Positions 1-5,933 of a DNA stretch of 12,882 bases are shown one piece after another. The stretch covers positions 1 to 12,882 of the forward strand of contig JAFDJC010000067.1 in the NCBI GenBank assembly GCA_019307665.1, read 5' to 3'. The notes beneath the pieces were generated by a model. It saw nothing but the letters and a program-made list of their open reading frames with translations, was not told the origin of the DNA and made no database searches. Origin of the DNA: Deltaproteobacteria bacterium. Its GTDB lineage: Bacteria > Desulfobacterota > Desulfobacteria > Desulfobacterales > SURF-7. The position numbers and the translations under genes are program-made. Within the stretch, counting starts at the first letter, position 1; every line of letters starts with the position of its first letter.

Positions 1-180
1 GAATACAATCCAGTTGAATTGTTCTGGAAATGGATAAAGCCAAAAGTGTATGGTTTTTCTGCGTTTGGCGGTTTGCAGGAATTGATTCGGAGATTTCGGC
101 TACAAACATGGCATTATAACCATCAGAGCACAGTTAATCCGATAAAATTTAGACTGGAGGCTTACAGACAAATTTTATAG
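1..180 (+). CDS. IS630-family transposase, C-terminal fragment (5' end off the window)
   Basis: Frame 1 is open from the first base to TAG at 178-180 and encodes the last 59 residues. It starts EYNPVELFWKWIK, which matches the 'NPxExxW' block of the DDE endonuclease domain of IS630 transposases; the Glu here is normally the third catalytic acidic residue. The rest (LQTWHYNHQS and onward) is the usual short helical tail. The catalytic Asp residues and the N-terminal DNA-binding domain would lie upstream, outside the window, so it cannot be said whether the transposase is intact. Confidence 0.8.
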   Translation, partial: EYNPVELFWKWIKPKVYGFSAFGGLQELIRRFRLQTWHYNHQSTVNPIKFRLEAYRQIL

Positions 181-216
181 TTAATTATGCGGTTATGTTT
201 ATATCAAATTCAACTG
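1..216 (+). mobile_element. Right end of an IS630-family insertion sequence (left part outside the window)
   Basis: The segment holds the C-terminal end of an IS630-type transposase followed by 36 bases of non-coding DNA that stop at CAACTG (211-216), next to TA at 217-218. Read inward on the minus strand, the end begins CAGTTGAATTTGAT. IS630/Tc1/mariner elements characteristically start with CAGT and insert at TA, so the element boundary is placed at 216. The other end, its inverted repeat and its TA copy lie outside the window, so the boundary rests on one end only. The sequence just past the boundary resembles a split riboswitch, which supports a real insertion here. Confidence 0.7.
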
Positions 217-218
217 TA

Positions 219-285
219 CGGTTTAGACCCGTAGCTTTCCGTCTCCTGATCACTCAGGATTTGGCTTTTTCATGCAATGTCGTGA
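219..285 (-). promoter_or_regulatory. Truncated c-di-GMP-I (GEMM-I) riboswitch aptamer, 5' half
   Basis: Read on the minus strand, the segment gives CACG, then GCATGAAAAAGCCAAATCC, a perfect 6-bp stem (TCCTGA/TCAGGA) closed by a GTGA tetraloop (GNRA type), then GACGGAAAGC, TACGGGTC and TAAACC. Order and spacing match the GEMM-I consensus: GGCAAACC, a GNRA-capped hairpin, GACGCAAAGCC, and GGCCTAAACC. The 3' half, which carries the second stem-loop, its tetraloop receptor and the closing strand of P1, is absent. An IS630 end begins three bases after TAAACCG. GEMM-I elements sense cyclic di-GMP and control the downstream gene, which here would have lain to the left, beyond the IS. The call rests on motif matching by eye. 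Confidence 0.6.
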
Positions 286-302
286 TTTTCTTATATAAAC
301 AT

Positions 303-331
303 CGTTTAGTCTAAAAACACATGTTTGTCAA
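303..331 (-). promoter_or_regulatory. Possible sigma-70 promoter for the riboswitch transcript
   Basis: The minus strand has a perfect TTGACA (326-331). Seventeen bases on is TAAACG (303-308), only a partial match to TATAAT. A start near 297 would place the candidate aptamer at the very 5' end of the transcript, the usual arrangement for a riboswitch. The weak -10 keeps confidence low. Confidence 0.4.
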
Positions 332-439
332 GAAAAAATAAAAAAATCAAGATGTTTGATAAAAATGAAAAGTCGATAGATAATTACCCTTGTCTAATCA
401 ATTTTGATTTTTTTCGAGATTGCCAATTTTGGTTTTTAC

Positions 440-457
440 AAACAAAGAGCTTTGTTT
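440..457. repeat. 8-2-8 inverted repeat upstream of the dodecin promoter
   Basis: AAACAAAG and CTTTGTTT form perfect 8-bp arms around a 2-base spacer. The spacer is too short for a hairpin loop, so a dimeric regulator site is more likely than an RNA structure. It lies about 35 bases upstream of the -35 box at 493. No cognate regulator is encoded nearby, and in AT-rich DNA such a repeat could be chance. Confidence 0.4.
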
Positions 458-485
458 CATATTATTACGATGTCACGATATGAAA
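455..485. repeat. Second inverted repeat, TTTCATAT-N15-ATATGAAA
   Basis: Perfect 8-bp arms (455-462 and 478-485) are separated by 15 bases. It shares its first three bases with the preceding inverted repeat and ends 7 bases before the -35 box. Position fits an operator or activator site; function is not known. Confidence 0.35.
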
Positions 486-492
486 TTATGGT

Positions 493-521
493 TTGACACT
501 GCTCCATGCTTGCAATATAAG
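493..521 (+). promoter_or_regulatory. Near-consensus sigma-70 promoter for the dodecin gene
   Basis: TTGACA (493-498) is a perfect -35 box and TATAAG (516-521) matches the -10 consensus at five of six positions, with an optimal 17-base spacer. The expected start is near 528, giving a leader of roughly 197 bases before the dodecin ATG. It is the best promoter seen in the window. Confidence 0.65.
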
Positions 522-527
522 GGCAAG

Positions 528-724
528 ATACAAAACACTAGTCGTTTTATTAATCGTAATTTAAAAGTCTTGAAAATTTATTGTTAAACCGTGAGGTTAA
601 ATTGTTATCTGTGGGATATTTGTTTGTCCTGCCGGGCCTTGCGATTTTTTTTCCTACAGAGCAGAATTTAATTTTGCCTGTAGCATTTGCAGTTTTTATT
701 AACTTTCAGCAAAGGAGGGGCAAT
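528..724 (+). other. Long AT-rich 5' leader of the dodecin mRNA
   Basis: About 197 bases separate the predicted start from the dodecin ATG. It contains a hairpin, CTACAG-a-GCA pairing with TGC-CTGTAG (654-683, one bulged A, 11-base loop), and a run of eight Ts (644-651). A TTG-initiated frame from 581 runs in phase into dodecin, but its extra residues are hydrophobic and unlike any dodecin N-terminus. I recognise no known riboswitch class here. Confidence 0.35.
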
Positions 725-931
725 ATGAGTATTTACAAGATTATCGAACTTGTAGGCACAAGCGAAACATCATGGGAAGAGGCTGCAAAAACTGCAGTTG
801 AAACCGCCGGCAAAAGCCTGAAAGATCTGAGAATTGCCGATGTCATAAAGATGGATATGAGGATTGAAGACGGAAAGGTAGTTGCATACAGGACCAGAGT
901 AAATCTTTCATTTAAATACGATGTTTCTTAA
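725..931 (+). CDS. Dodecin-like small protein
   Basis: The 68-residue product has the size and pattern of the dodecin family: MSIYKIIELVGTS at the N-terminus, SWEEAAKTAVETAGK forming the single helix, then two strands ending RTRVNLSFKY. Dodecins assemble into hollow dodecamers that store or buffer flavins in the cytoplasm. The start is fixed by a strong AAGGAGG six bases before ATG 725; an in-frame TTG at 581 would add an unrelated hydrophobic extension. Archaeal and many bacterial dodecins have a Trp (about residue 36) that stacks on the flavin and a Gln (about 55) that contacts it. Here these positions appear to be Ile37 and Arg56, so flavin binding should not be assumed. It has its own promoter and a hairpin downstream, so it is probably monocistronic. 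Confidence 0.88.
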   Translation: MSIYKIIELVGTSETSWEEAAKTAVETAGKSLKDLRIADVIKMDMRIEDGKVVAYRTRVNLSFKYDVS

Positions 932-958
932 AAAGACTTTGAATTCATTTTAGTACAC

Positions 959-989
959 ATAACCGGGCAGGTTCATTTTGCCCGGTTAT
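959..989 (+). terminator. Strong hairpin after dodecin (terminator-like, no T tract)
   Basis: ATAACCGGGCA and TGCCCGGTTAT make a perfect 11-bp stem with a 9-base loop, starting 27 bases after the dodecin stop. No T run follows on either strand, so it may act as a 3'-end stabiliser or a weak or Rho-assisted terminator rather than a classic intrinsic one. Confidence 0.5.
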
Positions 990-1001
990 GCTTCATCCCG
1001 A

Positions 1002-1030
1002 ATCGGAGAAAATAGAGATCGGAGAAAATA
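1002..1030 (+). repeat. 13-bp direct repeat carrying a duplicated Shine-Dalgarno-like core
   Basis: ATCGGAGAAAATA occurs at 1002-1014 and again at 1018-1030, a 16-base period. Each copy contains GGAG. The second copy sits just upstream of the ATG at 1035 and acts as its likely ribosome binding site; the first has no start codon at a suitable distance. Confidence 0.7.
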
Positions 1031-1034
1031 TATA

Positions 1035-1406
1035 ATGCAGACCGGTTCACAACCTGTTCAGAGAAGGCAGCACAAGCGGTTTAAAGTAGAAGACGGCACA
1101 GTAGGTGTTGCAAAGCTCCAGTTTACAAAAATGGGCCAGATCAATGATATTAGTAGGGGCGGATTGTCGTTCACGTATTTTGACAGTGGAGACAATCATG
1201 ATCAAATTCCGGATGTATCTGAACTGTCAATATCCATGGATGGTAAAAACTTTCATATGGAGTCTGTTCCATTTGTCACAAGGTCGGACTTTAAAGTAAA
1301 GCCGGACTTTCTTGAAATAAGGCAGCGGTGCGTTCAATTCGGCCGGATATCTCCTTCTCAACAGATTCATCTCGATTATATTCTTTCAAATCTTACCATA
1401 AGATAG
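1035..1406 (+). CDS. PilZ-domain protein (stand-alone c-di-GMP receptor family)
   Basis: The 123-residue protein is essentially one PilZ domain. The c-di-GMP binding signature is present in both parts: RxxxR in RRQHKRF (Arg11 and Arg15) and DxSxxG in NDISRGGLSF (Asp38, Ser40, Gly43). Proteins with both motifs usually bind c-di-GMP and pass the signal to motility, adhesion or secretion machinery, but the partner cannot be told from the sequence. I chose ATG 1035 because a GGAG lies upstream and the domain begins soon after. The alternative ATG at 978 lies inside the dodecin terminator-like hairpin. The last 14 bases overlap the end of the convergent DUF523 gene. Confidence 0.85.
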   Translation: MQTGSQPVQRRQHKRFKVEDGTVGVAKLQFTKMGQINDISRGGLSFTYFDSGDNHDQIPDVSELSISMDGKNFHMESVPFVTRSDFKVKPDFLEIRQRCVQFGRISPSQQIHLDYILSNLTIR

Positions 1407-1899
1407 ATTCAGAGATAGACCCAGAGACAGATACAGCTACTTCCTTAATATCTTTTTCACTGAAAACACGAATATTGTTTTTTTCAAGAAGTGCCGATGT
1501 AACACCTTTTCCAGGCTTTTGTTTTTTGGAAAAAGTACCATCGTAGATGTAGCTGCTGCCACAGGACGGACTTCCATCTTTTAAAATGGCCAGTCCTATC
1601 TCAAGGCGCATTGCCTTTTCCAGGGCGCTTTGGGCGCCGGCCAGAAAATAGCTTGTTACGTCCCTGCCATATACATCGACAATTTTGGCATCACCATTAA
1701 GGACAGATAAACCATCCCCTTTGGCAATTTCTGCAGGTGGCCGCGGAACTGTCAGGCCGCCGGCCATTTCCGGGCAGAACGGTATCAAGATTCTCATTTG
1801 ATGCCACTTGCCAAGAACAGAATTGACAGGCCTAACAATTTTGCCGTCATAGCGCACACGTCTTCCGACTAAACAGGCGCTTACCAGGATTTTTATCAT
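1393..1899 (-). CDS. DUF523 family protein (TudS-like iron-sulfur desulfidase candidate)
   Basis: The 168-residue protein matches the single-domain DUF523 family: SACLVGRRVRYDG at the start, then FCPEMAGGL.VPRPPAE, and LKDGSPSCG near residue 113, followed by IYDGTF and PGKGVTSALL. Cys9, Cys42 and Cys113 are the three conserved cysteines. In the characterised member, the 2-thiouracil desulfidase TudS, three cysteines hold a [4Fe-4S] cluster that removes sulfur from the thiolated base. A similar role in desulfurating thio-nucleobases is plausible, but the substrate here is inferred from the family. The gene stands alone, convergent with the PilZ gene and overlapping it by 14 bases. No clear Shine-Dalgarno precedes the ATG. 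Confidence 0.85.
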   Translation of the reverse strand: MIKILVSACLVGRRVRYDGKIVRPVNSVLGKWHQMRILIPFCPEMAGGLTVPRPPAEIAKGDGLSVLNGDAKIVDVYGRDVTSYFLAGAQSALEKAMRLEIGLAILKDGSPSCGSSYIYDGTFSKKQKPGKGVTSALLEKNNIRVFSEKDIKEVAVSVSGSISESILW

Positions 1900-2116
1900 A
1901 TTGTCATTTGTAAAAGAAATGTAAATAACCCTTACCCACCTTGCAATTTACTAATTCATCTCATAAGTAGTAGCTCTAAACATCATTCAAGGCATTTCAA
2001 ATACAGTTCGAAATTTTTTAGAGCATAAAGTCAGGAATTTGTAAATACGATACTACGTCTTGACTTTACGATAAAGCTTAAACACTTTCAATGAAGAGTT
2101 GGAGGAATCCACAGCC
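1900..2116. other. Divergent intergenic region between the DUF523 and radical SAM genes
   Basis: This non-coding stretch must hold the promoters of both divergent genes. It contains an inverted repeat GCTCTAAA (1973-1980) and TTTAGAGC (2017-2024) with 36 bases between the arms, and a TTGACT (2060-2065) on the plus strand with no convincing -10 at the right distance. No RNA gene was recognised. Confidence 0.4.
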
Positions 2117-3907
2117 ATGGCACCACACTTTAAGAACATTCTGCTTATTTACCCTGAAGTTCCAAAGAACACATACTGGAGTTTCCAGTATGCACTGAAA
2201 TTTATAAAAAAGAAAAGTTCAATGCCGCCTCTCGGCCTTATAACGGTTGCAGCCTTTTTCCCAGAGGACTTCAATCTTAAACTTGTTGACATGAATATCG
2301 AGGAATTAAAAGAAGAGGATGTTATATGGTCTGATGCTGTTTTTATTTCTGCAATGATCGTCCAAAAAGAGTCCATGGCGGTTGTGATAGACACATGCAA
2401 AAAATTGGGAGCTACCATCGTTGCGGGTGGTCCATATGTGACATCAAATTGGCGTGACATATCCGGAGTTGACCATTTTGTACTGGGTGAAGCGGAGAAC
2501 ATATTTAATGAGTTTCTTGATGATTTTAAAAAAGGGATAGCCCGGGGTGTTTATTCAGATGCGGTGTATCCTGATATTACAAACTCTGTTATACCAAGAT
2601 TTGACCTTCTCCAACTTGACGCCTACGGGTCAATGGCAATTCAATACAGCAGGGGTTGCCCTTTTAAATGTGAGTTCTGCGATATTTGGAAAGCCTATGG
2701 AAATAAGCCGAGACTGAAATCTGCGAAAAATATATTAAAAGAACTCGATGCGCTTTTTCGGTTAGGCTGGAAAGGTGCTGTTTTCATCGTGGACGATAAT
2801 TTTATCGGAAATAAAAAACAGGTCAAAAATGAATTGCTGCCGGCGCTCAGTCAATGGCAGAAAGACCATGACTATGTGTTTCGGTTTTTTACTGAAGCAA
2901 GTATCAATATTGCATCTGATGCTGACCTTCTCAACGGAATGAAGAAAGCGGCTTTTAATGAAGTGTTTATCGGCATTGAAACACCTTCAGTAAAAGCTTT
3001 GAAGGAGGCAGGGAAAAATCAGAATTTAAAGATCAATCTGCTGGAAGCAGTCAAAACCGTTCAGGGATACGGAATAGAAGTAATGGCCGGTTTTATCCTT
3101 GGCTTTGACAGTGATTCCGACGATATCTTTGAGCGCCAGATTGAATTTATTCAGAAAGCAGGTATCCCACAAGCCATGATCGGTCTTTTGACGGCACTTC
3201 CGGGAACAGATCTTTATGACAGGATGAAAAAGGAGAAAAGGCTTATTGCAGAAAGTTCAGGCAACAACACACACAGTATGATGACCAATTTTCGAACAAA
3301 GATAGGCAACAATAAATTAAAAAAAGGTTACCAGCATGTGCTTGCTTCTCTTTACGATTTTAATTTGAAAAATTACTTCAGGCGCTGTACTATTTTTATG
3401 GACAACCTGGGGCCGGCAAACCATTTTCAAAGAAATATCAGGTTAAATGAAATTAAAATGATGCTAAAATCATTTGTGCTACAGCCCTTTACACCGTATG
3501 GATACCAGTATATAAAGTTTGTCTTCACAAACTTTATCAGGCACAGACATATTTACGGAGAAGTGATAAAATTCGCCATTATTGGGCATCACTTTCATAC
3601 TATTACCCAGGAAACCCTTAAAATTGAAAAAGTTTCTTGTGAACTTGATGAAGGTTTCAGCTATCTAAGTAGTCAGCTAAGCCGGTATTCTCAGCAAATG
3701 GCGGACAATTCACGGGAAGCTGTTAAATCAGTGGCTGTTCTCTGGGAGAGAAAAAAAGATTTGCTCAACAGGACCCGAAAAAGAATTGATGAAATTCATA
3801 TCGATTTTCAGGATGAAATTTCGAGAAAATATGCTGAAGTTTCGGAAAGTCTTTGGCGATTATTTAAAACATACGAAAGAGACCTGCACAAAGCAGGAAT
3901 GGTATAA
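2117..3907 (+). CDS. B12-binding radical SAM protein (DUF4070/HpnP-like) with helical C-terminal extension
   Basis: The 596-residue protein has an N-terminal cobalamin-binding Rossmann-like domain (about 1-150: NILLIYPEVP, PPLGLITVAA, LVDMNIEEL, VAGGPYVTS, FVLGEAE) and a radical SAM core with CPFKCEFC (Cys181, Cys185, Cys188), which holds the [4Fe-4S] cluster. The DxHxxG cobalamin-ligand motif is not visible, as in many radical SAM members. The region after the barrel resembles the DUF4070 domain shared with the hopanoid methylase HpnP, so a methylation of a lipid or other unactivated carbon is possible but unproven. Residues from about 500 are charged and helical, beyond the usual family end. 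ATG 2117 is preferred, with GGAGGA at 2101-2106; the TTG at 2099 overlaps this site. No pathway partner is adjacent. Confidence 0.85.
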   Translation: MAPHFKNILLIYPEVPKNTYWSFQYALKFIKKKSSMPPLGLITVAAFFPEDFNLKLVDMNIEELKEEDVIWSDAVFISAMIVQKESMAVVIDTCKKLGATIVAGGPYVTSNWRDISGVDHFVLGEAENIFNEFLDDFKKGIARGVYSDAVYPDITNSVIPRFDLLQLDAYGSMAIQYSRGCPFKCEFCDIWKAYGNKPRLKSAKNILKELDALFRLGWKGAVFIVDDNFIGNKKQVKNELLPALSQWQKDHDYVFRFFTEASINIASDADLLNGMKKAAFNEVFIGIETPSVKALKEAGKNQNLKINLLEAVKTVQGYGIEVMAGFILGFDSDSDDIFERQIEFIQKAGIPQAMIGLLTALPGTDLYDRMKKEKRLIAESSGNNTHSMMTNFRTKIGNNKLKKGYQHVLASLYDFNLKNYFRRCTIFMDNLGPANHFQRNIRLNEIKMMLKSFVLQPFTPYGYQYIKFVFTNFIRHRHIYGEVIKFAIIGHHFHTITQETLKIEKVSCELDEGFSYLSSQLSRYSQQMADNSREAVKSVAVLWERKKDLLNRTRKRIDEIHIDFQDEISRKYAEVSESLWRLFKTYERDLHKAGMV

Positions 3908-3911
3908 CCTG

Positions 3912-3944
3912 AAAAAAGCGGCTTAACCATGTGGCCACTTTTTT
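3912..3944 (-). terminator. Rho-independent terminator of the parA-to-ispH operon
   Basis: On the minus strand a GTGGC / GCCGC stem (one G-U pair), extended by six A-T pairs, is followed by six Ts, 43 bases after the IspH-UbiA stop. On the plus strand the same hairpin has a C-A mismatch but also ends in six Ts, so it may serve the radical SAM gene as well. The minus direction pairs better. Confidence 0.65.
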
Positions 3945-3987
3945 GGGGAAGGATCACTCCTGTCAAACTCCATTTTTTATAGCATTT

Positions 3988-5718
3988 TTAGGAAAAAGTG
4001 AAGATCAGGAATGCAAGCATACCGATTAAGACAAAGCCGGTTTCAACAAGGAACACAAGTCTGAACCCCGGGAGCAGTTTCCTGTTTTCATTTGCGATTA
4101 TTATTAAAAAAAGTAAAACAGGCACGATAAAAAGGATGGCTGCAGAAAAAGGTAAAAGTCCGAAAAGGCCAAATAGCAGTGGCAGGACAGATAGAAAAAC
4201 TAAGAGTTTTTTTAGAAGCGCCCTTGTCTTTTGTTCGCCAAGAAAAATGGGCAGGGTCTCTCTTCCGACAATTCTGTCGCCCTGCATGTCAAGAATATCA
4301 AAAAAAGCGGTTCGCACAAATACGATTCCCATGGCCCAGATTAAGACAGAAAAGGTTGAAGTGTTTAGCGCTCCTTTGGCGGATATCACCGGAAACAATG
4401 AGGTCGCAACTCCCCATGCAAGGACTATCAGAATTGTTTTTGATCCTGGAATGTCCTTTATTCTCCGATAGTTAACTAAAGAAAACCTCTCCGGCACCAG
4501 CTTCAGATTATACATTCCGCCCATTATGCTCATGGCAAGAAGGATGAGAAAGGGTATCAGTCCTTTCGTATAAGCTGTTAGTAAGCCCGCACCGCCTGCT
4601 GTTACGGCCAAGCAAGCCATAAGGAAAAAATTCTTCTGATAGAAAAAAGCCCTGTCAGGATTATTATAGCGGTCGGCTTTAGTTTCGATGAGGTTGTTGA
4701 ATGTGTGCATGGATAAAACATACAGAAAAGCTATCATGATATATGATAAATTGTTATCGATACCCTGAAGCTTTGAAGACGCATATGTCAGGCATCCCGC
4801 ACCTATCGCAACATAAATATTTGTCATCAGCAGAATGCGCTGTATTGAAAGAACAGCATGATGCCAGCGCTTCAATTTTTTGTAAGGAAGTGTTTCAATC
4901 TTTCTGTATATATTGTTGATTACCCAGTTCGGGGTAGAGGCACCCGCAGTGATGCCAATGGATTCGACCTCTGAAAGATATGACATATCCAGTCCTGTCT
5001 CGTCTTCTACATGAAAAGACGGTTTCCCGGCTTCCTTTGCGACCTCTGCCAGTCTTCTGGTATTCCCGCTGTTAAATCCCCCGACAACGATGACGGCATC
5101 TACGGATTCCGCAAGACGGCTTGCTTCTGCCTGACGCTTTTCGGTTGAATCACATATTGTATTAAAAATCGTGTAATGGGGCGCTCTTTTGTTTGACCAT
5201 TCCTTTACACGGTTAAAAAAATGGATGTTTTGCGTGGTCTGTGCAACGATTATGGCTTTGTCGAACACAGGAAGGTTGTCCATGGATTCCAGGCTGTCCA
5301 CCACGTATTTTCTTTCTCCTGCATATCCCAATAACCCCGTCACCTCCGGGTGATCATGATCTCCAACAATAATTATAGCTTCTCCCTGTGAAGAATGTTT
5401 TTTAATTATTGTCTGGACCTTGATAACTCTGGGGCAAGTTGCATCAATAACATTATATCCTGCCTTTTCCAGTCCTTTTATTTTATCAGGCGGCACTCCA
5501 TGGGCCCTTATTATCACCGTACCGCTTCCTTTGTCGGGAACCTGATCAATGACCGCTAAACCTTTTTCCTTAAGGAGACTGAGGACCTGGGGGTTGTGTA
5601 TTAGTGGGCCAAAGGAGTAAATCGGTTCGTCAATACGGTTGGAAGCATCAAGTGCAATGTCAACTGCCCTCCTGACACCCATGCAGAAACCAGCTGTTTT
5701 TGCAATCATGATTTTCAT
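3988..5718 (-). CDS. ispH: IspH-UbiA fusion: HMBPP reductase joined to a UbiA-type prenyltransferase
   Basis: Residues 1-275 are a complete IspH, which reduces HMBPP to IPP and DMAPP in the MEP pathway. The [4Fe-4S] cysteines are Cys12 (AGFCMGVRRA), Cys95 (DATCPRV) and Cys189 (NTICDST). Active-site His41, His73, His123, Glu125 and Thr161-162 are present, with NSGNT at 216-220 and STPNW at 261-265. Residues from about 290 to 576 form a multi-pass membrane domain of the UbiA superfamily with about eight or nine hydrophobic segments. Its second Asp-rich motif is clear (DILDMQGDRIVGRETLP, Asp474/477/481), while the first is NNLIETKAD in place of NDxxDxxxD. Usual IspH proteins end near 280-320 residues. 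The frame runs through the junction without a stop. It is the last gene of its operon, 16 bases after cooT, with a weak ribosome binding site. The acceptor of the prenyl group is unknown. Confidence 0.88.
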   Translation of the reverse strand: MKIMIAKTAGFCMGVRRAVDIALDASNRIDEPIYSFGPLIHNPQVLSLLKEKGLAVIDQVPDKGSGTVIIRAHGVPPDKIKGLEKAGYNVIDATCPRVIKVQTIIKKHSSQGEAIIIVGDHDHPEVTGLLGYAGERKYVVDSLESMDNLPVFDKAIIVAQTTQNIHFFNRVKEWSNKRAPHYTIFNTICDSTEKRQAEASRLAESVDAVIVVGGFNSGNTRRLAEVAKEAGKPSFHVEDETGLDMSYLSEVESIGITAGASTPNWVINNIYRKIETLPYKKLKRWHHAVLSIQRILLMTNIYVAIGAGCLTYASSKLQGIDNNLSYIMIAFLYVLSMHTFNNLIETKADRYNNPDRAFFYQKNFFLMACLAVTAGGAGLLTAYTKGLIPFLILLAMSIMGGMYNLKLVPERFSLVNYRRIKDIPGSKTILIVLAWGVATSLFPVISAKGALNTSTFSVLIWAMGIVFVRTAFFDILDMQGDRIVGRETLPIFLGEQKTRALLKKLLVFLSVLPLLFGLFGLLPFSAAILFIVPVLLFLIIIANENRKLLPGFRLVFLVETGFVLIGMLAFLIFTFS

Positions 5719-5734
5719 AATGATTAGGGATGCC

Positions 5735-5929
5735 TTACGATGCTTTTTCTTTCAGGAAAATATTATGATCAACAAGAGCAAGAGAATGAATGCTTGCCTT
5801 TATGAATTTTTGGTCTCCGAAAATACTGATCAGGCGGATTCCATCCTTTTCAGGTTCAACAGTATCAACAGCTTCCATGACCAGTTGTTTATCATTATCA
5901 CTAATAAGGTATGCATTTGCCTCACACAT
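5735..5929 (-). CDS. CooT-family nickel-binding protein
   Basis: The 64-residue protein begins MCEANAYLI and continues with VMEAVDTVEPEKDGIRLISIFGDQK and HSLALVDHNIFL, the full pattern of CooT-like proteins. In CooT, linked to nickel delivery to carbon monoxide dehydrogenase, Cys2 binds Ni(II); that cysteine is kept here. Many CooT-like genes lie away from CODH, as here, so a broader nickel role is possible. A strong AAAGGAG eight bases before the ATG lies in the last codons of the upstream DUF3842 gene, four bases separating the two frames, so the two are probably co-expressed. Confidence 0.82.
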   Translation of the reverse strand: MCEANAYLISDNDKQLVMEAVDTVEPEKDGIRLISIFGDQKFIKASIHSLALVDHNIFLKEKAS

Positions 5930-5933
5930 TGTT

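Noticed and set aside
11..20. CAGTTGAATT, identical to the start of the IS end, as a second inverted repeat
   Set aside because: It is in direct coding use inside the conserved NPVEL block of the transposase, so the match is taken as chance.
261..280. Sigma-54-like TTGGC...TGCA pattern
   Set aside because: The GG-GC spacing is one base short and the sequence is explained by the riboswitch on the other strand.
581..724. N-terminal extension of dodecin from a TTG at 581
   Set aside because: The extra 48 residues are hydrophobic and unlike dodecins, and a strong AAGGAGG directly precedes ATG 725.
978..1034. Earlier ATG for the PilZ protein
   Set aside because: It lies in the stem-loop after dodecin, has no ribosome binding site and adds no domain sequence.
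3998..4475. Long plus-strand frames opposite ispH-ubiA
   Set aside because: They are antisense shadows of a gene with clear domain motifs and show no recognisable protein features.
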